From the NCBI GenBank assembly GCA_944371685.1, contig CALVXV010000033.1:1-10325 (forward strand): 10,325 nucleotides of DNA. Direction: 5' to 3'. This document shows positions 6,636-10,325 of the stretch, in pieces. Origin of the DNA: an uncultured Bacilli bacterium (GTDB lineage Bacteria > Bacillota_I > Bacilli_A > RF39 > UBA660). The notes beneath the pieces were generated by a model, which was not told the DNA's origin, did not search any database, and saw only the letters and a list, made by a program, of their open reading frames with translations. Each line of letters starts with the position of its first letter. Position 1 is the stretch's first letter. Position numbers and translations under genes: made by a program.

Positions 6636-6666
6636 GACATTTTGAACTTAAAACTTTTGTTATATT
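6634..6666 (+). promoter_or_regulatory. Promoter region for the cse60-like/flippase unit
   Basis: A perfect TTGACA (6634-6639) overlaps the preceding U tract, but the best -10, TATATT (6661-6666) with TG one base upstream (TGT), is 21 bp away and so too far for classical use. The extended -10 alone may suffice. A second, perfect TATAAT at 6678-6683 abuts ATG 6684 and cannot serve that start directly. Confidence 0.4.
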
Positions 6667-6683
6667 TTAAATGGTGATATAAT

Positions 6684-6851
6684 ATGAAAGTAAAGGTTTT
6701 TGACGAGAGTCATGAAAAAGATTTAGAAGAAGTAATTAATAAATTTATTTTTGAGGAAGAACCGGAAATAATAGATATTAAATTTTCAACTGCTGTGGCA
6801 GTATCCGAAGAACAGATATATTGTTTTTCGGCTTTAATTGTATATAGGTAG
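6684..6851 (+). CDS. Cse60-like small sporulation-family protein, 55 aa
   Basis: This small gene encodes 55 residues beginning MKVKVFDESHEKDLEEVIN and ending IYCFSALIVYR. The pattern KVxVFDESHExDLE, then IIDIKFSTAV, then EQIYCFSALIVY closely resembles the Cse60 family as I remember it. In Bacillus subtilis cse60 is a small mother-cell gene under sigma-E; its biochemical role is not known to me. The Cse60-like N-terminus supports ATG 6684, and GGTGAT (6673-6678) is a suitable ribosome binding site. The stop (6849-6851) overlaps the AGGTG ribosome binding site of the flippase gene, whose start is 8 nt further on, so the two are translationally close-coupled. No sigma-E-like promoter is evident, so a sporulation role here is only suggested by family. 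Confidence 0.8.
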   Translation: MKVKVFDESHEKDLEEVINKFIFEEEPEIIDIKFSTAVAVSEEQIYCFSALIVYR

Positions 6852-6859
6852 GTGTTGTT

Positions 6860-8512
6860 ATGAAGAAAACTGGCTTTTTAGCTGGGGCGGCAATTTCAGT
6901 TATTGGAATTGTTATATGTAAAGTTATTGGACTTGTTTATGTTATTCCATTTTATGCAATTATAGGAACGCAAGGTGGTGCTTTATATAGCTATGCTTAT
7001 TCAATTTACAATGTGTTTTTAAATTTGGCGACGTCTGGTATTCCAGTAGCAATGAGTAAGGTTGTTAGTGAATATAATGAGATGAAGTTTTATAACACTA
7101 AGGAGCGAGTTTTTAAAATAGGACTTAAGGTTATTTCGTGTTTATGTGTTATTTCGTTTTTAGTATTATTTATTTTTGCACCGCAAGTGGCTAATATGAT
7201 TATTGGCGGTGTAGAAGGTGGAAATACAGTCTCAGATGTAACGATGGTTATTAGGGTTATTTCGACAGCGGTTTTAGTGGTACCTTTTTTAAGTGTATCT
7301 AAGGGATATTTACAAGGTCATAAGATTATGCAGGTTTCTTCTATTGCGGATATTTTAGAACAATTAGCTAGAGTAATTGTGATTTTAGCAGGTAGTTTTT
7401 TGACTTTAAAGGTATTTCATTTATCGTTGAATACGGCTGTTGGAGTGGCAGTTTTTGGAGCAACAGCTGGGGCTTTGGTAGCTTATTTTTATGTATTTTT
7501 GAAGATTAAGAAAAGTAAAGATTTAAAACGGCATGAGAGGCCTACTTTGGCTGAGAAAAAAATTACTAATAAGGATTTAGTTAAGAAAATTGTTTTTTAT
7601 GCGATGCCATTTGTAATTATTTCACTTTTGCAATCTGTTTATGTTTTAGTTGATGTGTTTACAGTGGTTAAAGGGTTAGTTGGCCTTGGGTATACGACGG
7701 CTATTAGTGAGAATGTAGTTAGTGTTATTCAGACTTGGGGCTCTAAACTTAATATGATAGTTATGTCTATTTCAACTGGTATTATAACTAGTTTGATTCC
7801 GACGATTGCATCGGCTTATGCGGTTCGTAATATGAAAGAGGTTAATGGTAAAGTTACACAGGCACTGCAGAGTTTATTTTTAGTAACGATACCGCTTTCT
7901 GTAGGTATTAGTTTTATGTCATCAGCTGTATGGACGGTGTTTTATGGTTATGATGAGCTTAATAGTTCGATTTTTAGTTTACTTATTTTGTCACAGATAC
8001 CGCTTTCTGTGTGTTCAGTGATGGTAAATACTAATCAGTCTATGAATAATACTAAGGCGACGATTACGGCTTTAGGATTGTCTTTGATATTTAAGATTAT
8101 ACTTAATGTACCGTTTATGCATTTATTTAATATTTTGGGCTTAGAAGCTTATTTTGCGACGATTAGTTTAAATATGCTTATTGATACGACGGCTTCTATT
8201 TATTTACTTTATAAGGTTAAAAAAGAGACGAATATAAGTTATACGAGGTCACTTAGAACTTTAATTAAAGTGGTTATGTGTACGGTTATTATGATACTTG
8301 GATTATCAATTATGCATTTATTTATTCCTAGTTATTCAATATCAAGATTTGGCTCTATTTTGTATATTATTTTATATGGTATAGTGGGTATGGTTATTTA
8401 TTTCTTTGTGGCTTATAAATCAAATACTATTGCGGATATTGTTGGCAAAGATTTTACTGATAAAATAATTTCTAAGTTTAAGATTGTAAAAAGATTCAAA
8501 AAAAATGTATAA
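6860..8512 (+). CDS. Lipid II flippase, MurJ/YtgP-like (SpoVB family)
   Basis: 550-aa integral membrane protein of the MOP/MVF superfamily. The N-terminus (KKTGFLAGAAISVIGIVICKVIGLVYVIPFYAIIGTQGGALYSYAYSIYNVF, seen as successive segments) and the following LNLATSGIPVAMSKVVSEYN match B. subtilis YtgP/MurJ and SpoVB, and the length is close to YtgP (about 544). Such proteins flip lipid-linked peptidoglycan precursor to the outer face of the membrane. About 14 hydrophobic segments are visible, with a basic loop near residues 214-235 (KIKKSKDLKRHERPTLAEKK) between halves. The C-terminus is basic (KFKIVKRFKKN). ATG 6860 is preceded by AGGTG (6850-6854). MurJ/YtgP is favoured over SpoVB by the opening motif, but the two are close paralogues. 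Its neighbours are a secreted M23 hydrolase upstream and an uncharacterised membrane protein downstream. Confidence 0.85.
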   Translation: MKKTGFLAGAAISVIGIVICKVIGLVYVIPFYAIIGTQGGALYSYAYSIYNVFLNLATSGIPVAMSKVVSEYNEMKFYNTKERVFKIGLKVISCLCVISFLVLFIFAPQVANMIIGGVEGGNTVSDVTMVIRVISTAVLVVPFLSVSKGYLQGHKIMQVSSIADILEQLARVIVILAGSFLTLKVFHLSLNTAVGVAVFGATAGALVAYFYVFLKIKKSKDLKRHERPTLAEKKITNKDLVKKIVFYAMPFVIISLLQSVYVLVDVFTVVKGLVGLGYTTAISENVVSVIQTWGSKLNMIVMSISTGIITSLIPTIASAYAVRNMKEVNGKVTQALQSLFLVTIPLSVGISFMSSAVWTVFYGYDELNSSIFSLLILSQIPLSVCSVMVNTNQSMNNTKATITALGLSLIFKIILNVPFMHLFNILGLEAYFATISLNMLIDTTASIYLLYKVKKETNISYTRSLRTLIKVVMCTVIMILGLSIMHLFIPSYSISRFGSILYIILYGIVGMVIYFFVAYKSNTIADIVGKDFTDKIISKFKIVKRFKKNV

Positions 8513-8524
8513 ATATGGTAAAAT
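8495..8524 (+). promoter_or_regulatory. Extended -10 promoter before the 495-aa gene
   Basis: TGG plus TAAAAT (8519-8524) is an extended -10; TTCAAA (8495-8500) is a possible -35 at 18 bp, inside the end of the flippase gene. The start would be near 8531, just before the GAGGTGG ribosome binding site (8537-8543). It allows the last gene to be expressed without the flippase. Confidence 0.5.
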
Positions 8525-8547
8525 GTTTATAGAGATGAGGTGGGAGT

Positions 8548-10035
8548 TTGGAACAGTTGTCATTACTTGAAAAGTTTCAGATACTTTTTGATAATATTTT
8601 TCAGCACCCACTTTTTATTGTGATTCTTTTAGTACCAGCGATTATTTTTCTTTTACAAAAGAAGCATGGTAAAAAAGCTTTTGTTTTAGTTTATTTACTT
8701 GTGATTATTGCGGTATTATTAGTTGGGGGAGAGGTTATATTTGAACTATTTGATAATTTGATGGATGGTTTATTTATGACACTTTATTTTCCTAATTTTA
8801 TTACTTTATTTGTGGTTGTGGTTACGTGTTCGATAATTGCTTTATTTAGTTTTTTTAGCAAGAAAATGTATAAGGTTAATAAGATTATTAATATTACTGG
8901 TTTTGCGATTATTCAAATGTTATTTTTACTTATATTAAGTTTGGTTAAAGCTAAGAATATTAATATATATGCGGATAATGCACTTTATTCTAATAGTGAT
9001 GTGTTGACGCTTATGCAACTGTTGATTGGAACGTTCACACTTCAAATTATTGCAATACTGATTATTAATGGTATTAATAAGGTTACGGATATATTGGATA
9101 AGCGAAGTACACCTTTGGCTGAAGATATTAGTGAGCAAATTACAGATTTAAAGAAAACTAAGAAAACATCTTTAATTAAAAATATTGAAATTGATAATAC
9201 AAAAGTCGGTTATATTAATGTGGCTGATAAGAAAAGTACCAGTAAACCTAAGTTAAAACCGTTTAAGTTTGATGTTGATAAATTAGAATCAATTACACTT
9301 AATGTGCCGGTGTTTGAACCTAAGGTGGAAACTGCAGGGGAACTTTCTAAGGTAGATTCATTAGAATCTAAAGAAGTGAAACCTTTGGAAAATGTGAAAG
9401 ACTTTTCTTTGGTAAAGCCTTTGGAGCCGGTTTTAGATGTTAAACCAGAAAAGTTTATTTTACCTAGGCGAGTAGAGAAGAAACCGGTAAAAGAAAAGAA
9501 GGTTGTTTTGCCTAAAGAAAGATCAAAACCAATTAAGTTTTTATCAAAGGCAAAAAGTGTTATTAAACCAGATTTATTAAAATCATTTGATGATACAAAA
9601 AATAAAATTGTTTCTAATGGTACTTCTAAAGTTAGTGAAGGATTAAAAAATGTTATAGAAGTTAAGCCAAATTTGATGGATAAAACAATTATATCTAGTG
9701 AGCCTAAGTTTGTAAATAAGAAGATACAAGAGTCTAATGTATCTTTAGAAAAGCCAGATTTGTTAAAGCCAGATGATTCATTAATTAAAGTATTTAATGA
9801 AGTTCCAAGTCCAAAACTTGTTCATGATGTTTATGAAGAATCTTTGGATTTAGTGGATAATTTGAATATTTTAGATATCCAATCTACCTTGGATACGGTT
9901 ATTAAATATCGTCTTATGAAATGGGTTAATTTAGAGACTTATAATGACAAAGCAGCGGTTGATAATTTAGAGATACCTAATTTTGATTTAATGGTTTCAG
10001 TTTTAAGTAAGTTTAAGTTATATAAGGGATTGTAA
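8548..10035 (+). CDS. Membrane protein of unknown function with long K/P-rich cytoplasmic tail
   Basis: 495 aa with a TTG start, chosen because GAGGTGG (8537-8543) lies just upstream; an ATG at 8535 hits a stop after 11 codons. I do not recognise the family. Five hydrophobic segments are visible near residues 21-37, 43-60, 82-103, 113-133 and 151-174, followed by a basic patch. Residues about 185-430 form a long, probably disordered tail rich in Lys, Pro, Val and Ser, with short recurring motifs: KPLE (278, 290) and KPDLLK-like (340, 373, 402). The last 60 or so residues (from about 433) look like a small helical domain with Leu, Asp and aromatic residues (NLNILDIQSTLDTVIKYRLMKWV). Position after the flippase, and the tail, suggest a membrane-anchored scaffold in envelope growth; that is inference only. 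Ends in a strong terminator. Confidence 0.85.
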   Translation: MEQLSLLEKFQILFDNIFQHPLFIVILLVPAIIFLLQKKHGKKAFVLVYLLVIIAVLLVGGEVIFELFDNLMDGLFMTLYFPNFITLFVVVVTCSIIALFSFFSKKMYKVNKIINITGFAIIQMLFLLILSLVKAKNINIYADNALYSNSDVLTLMQLLIGTFTLQIIAILIINGINKVTDILDKRSTPLAEDISEQITDLKKTKKTSLIKNIEIDNTKVGYINVADKKSTSKPKLKPFKFDVDKLESITLNVPVFEPKVETAGELSKVDSLESKEVKPLENVKDFSLVKPLEPVLDVKPEKFILPRRVEKKPVKEKKVVLPKERSKPIKFLSKAKSVIKPDLLKSFDDTKNKIVSNGTSKVSEGLKNVIEVKPNLMDKTIISSEPKFVNKKIQESNVSLEKPDLLKPDDSLIKVFNEVPSPKLVHDVYEESLDLVDNLNILDIQSTLDTVIKYRLMKWVNLETYNDKAAVDNLEIPNFDLMVSVLSKFKLYKGL

Positions 10036-10054
10036 AAATTTACAATCTTTTTTT
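10028..10054 (+). terminator. Strong terminator containing the stop codon of the 495-aa gene
   Basis: GATTGTAAA (10028-10036) and TTTACAATC (10039-10047) are perfect inverted arms, with T residues 10048-10054 as U tract. The stop TAA (10033-10035) sits within the 5' arm. Confidence 0.9.
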
Positions 10055-10057
10055 GTT

Positions 10058-10079
10058 AAAAGTATTTAAAATACTTTTT
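10058..10079. repeat. AT-rich inverted repeat, possible second terminator
   Basis: AAAAGTATT (10058-10066) and AATACTTTT (10070-10078) are perfect 9-bp arms around TAA. It follows the previous terminator by 3 bp, with a T run in the 3' arm and an A run in the 5' arm, so it could act weakly in either direction. It lies at the upstream edge of the nuclease fragment and could alternatively mark a junction. Confidence 0.6.
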
Positions 10080-10325
10080 AAAAGTAGCTATTCCTGTCAA
10101 TATAAACAAAGATGATATCATTAACCTTTTAGATAGTGAAATACCTGTCACTAATAAAAATGAATATAAAAGAAGTGTTGATATTTTAGTAGTCATTAAT
10201 AATAAAATATTTATCGATGTAGAGATGAATAAAAGTAAGTTTGAATATGTATCTCACCGTAATTTTTCATATGGCGATATAATATCTACCAGATTAATAG
10301 AAGCTGGCGAAGATATAAATAATTT
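10060..10325 (+). pseudogene. 5'-truncated PD-(D/E)XK nuclease family transposase-like (Rpn/PDDEXK_2) fragment, runs off window
   Basis: The frame is open from just after a TAA (10057-10059) to the window end, about 88 codons, reading through IPVNINKDDIINLLDSEIPV, then KRSVDILVVINNKIFIDVEMN, then RNFSYGDIISTRLIEAGEDINN. The R-x-x-D-I-L-V, I-x-V-E-M-N and R-N-x-x-Y pattern resembles the Rpn/PDDEXK_2 nuclease-transposase family, with Asp and Glu as likely active-site residues. No ATG, GTG or TTG occurs in frame until ATG 10225, inside the catalytic motif, so the usual N-terminal 30-60 residues appear to be missing. Codon use differs from neighbours (more GTC, ATC, ACC, GGC), consistent with transfer. 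It could instead begin at an unusual codon such as ATT 10090, so pseudogene status is likely but not certain. Confidence 0.65.

Noticed and set aside
8420..8611. Minus-strand frame spanning the flippase/495-aa junction
   Set aside because: Overlaps two supported genes and their promoter on the opposite strand, with no start signals.
8935..9138. Minus-strand frame within the 495-aa gene
   Set aside because: Shadow frame opposite a membrane segment, without start signals.
1..10325. Recoded TGA (Mycoplasma-type code), CRISPR arrays, tRNA or rRNA genes, defence islands
   Set aside because: TGA acts as a stop and Trp is TGG; no spaced direct repeats, cloverleaf-like sequences or recognisable defence genes were seen. 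The AT-rich, Mollicutes-like look is not enough to infer code change.

Overview
The window is strongly AT-rich DNA that uses the standard code (TGA ends the YgjP-like gene, Trp is TGG, and no gene needs TGA read through). Genes have AGGTGG/GGAGG-type ribosome binding sites, sigma-A-type promoters with very short leaders, and compact hairpin plus U-tract terminators. With a Firmicutes-type FeoB, a YtgP/MurJ-like flippase, a Cse60-like small protein and a zinc-ribbon MscL, this points to a low-GC member of the Bacillota (Bacilli/Erysipelotrichia/RF39-like, possibly gut-associated). The exact lineage is inference.

Layout. (1) 1-1119: 3' part of feoB (ferrous iron uptake). (2) 1231-1611: a promoter-driven 126-aa protein of unknown function, converging with and overlapping by 20 bp (3) a minus-strand TIGR01212/YhcC-type radical SAM gene, 1592-2533. 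(4) A divergent promoter region leads to a YfcC/DcuC-like membrane transporter, 2664-4244, with an unusual lysine-rich cytoplasmic insert, closed by a UUCG hairpin terminator. (5) 4304-6615: mscL with a C-terminal zinc ribbon, a YgjP-like metallopeptidase and a secreted coiled-coil/M23 hydrolase, probably partly co-transcribed and closed by a terminator that contains the last stop codon. (6) 6684-10035: a 55-aa Cse60-like gene too short for routine calling, a MurJ/YtgP-like lipid II flippase, and a 495-aa polytopic membrane protein with a long K/P-rich tail, closed by another stop-in-stem terminator. (7) 10060-10325: a 5'-truncated PD-(D/E)XK nuclease/transposase-like fragment running off the window, with different codon use.

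Regions 5 and 6 together look like a cell-envelope block: osmotic release valve, peptidoglycan hydrolase, lipid II flippase and an uncharacterised membrane protein. I see no CRISPR array, tRNA, rRNA, intact insertion sequence or obvious defence system. No stretch over 300 bases lacks a gene. The least understood elements are the lysine-rich transporter insert, the KPDLLK-repeat membrane protein next to the flippase, and the Cse60-like gene coupled to that flippase.
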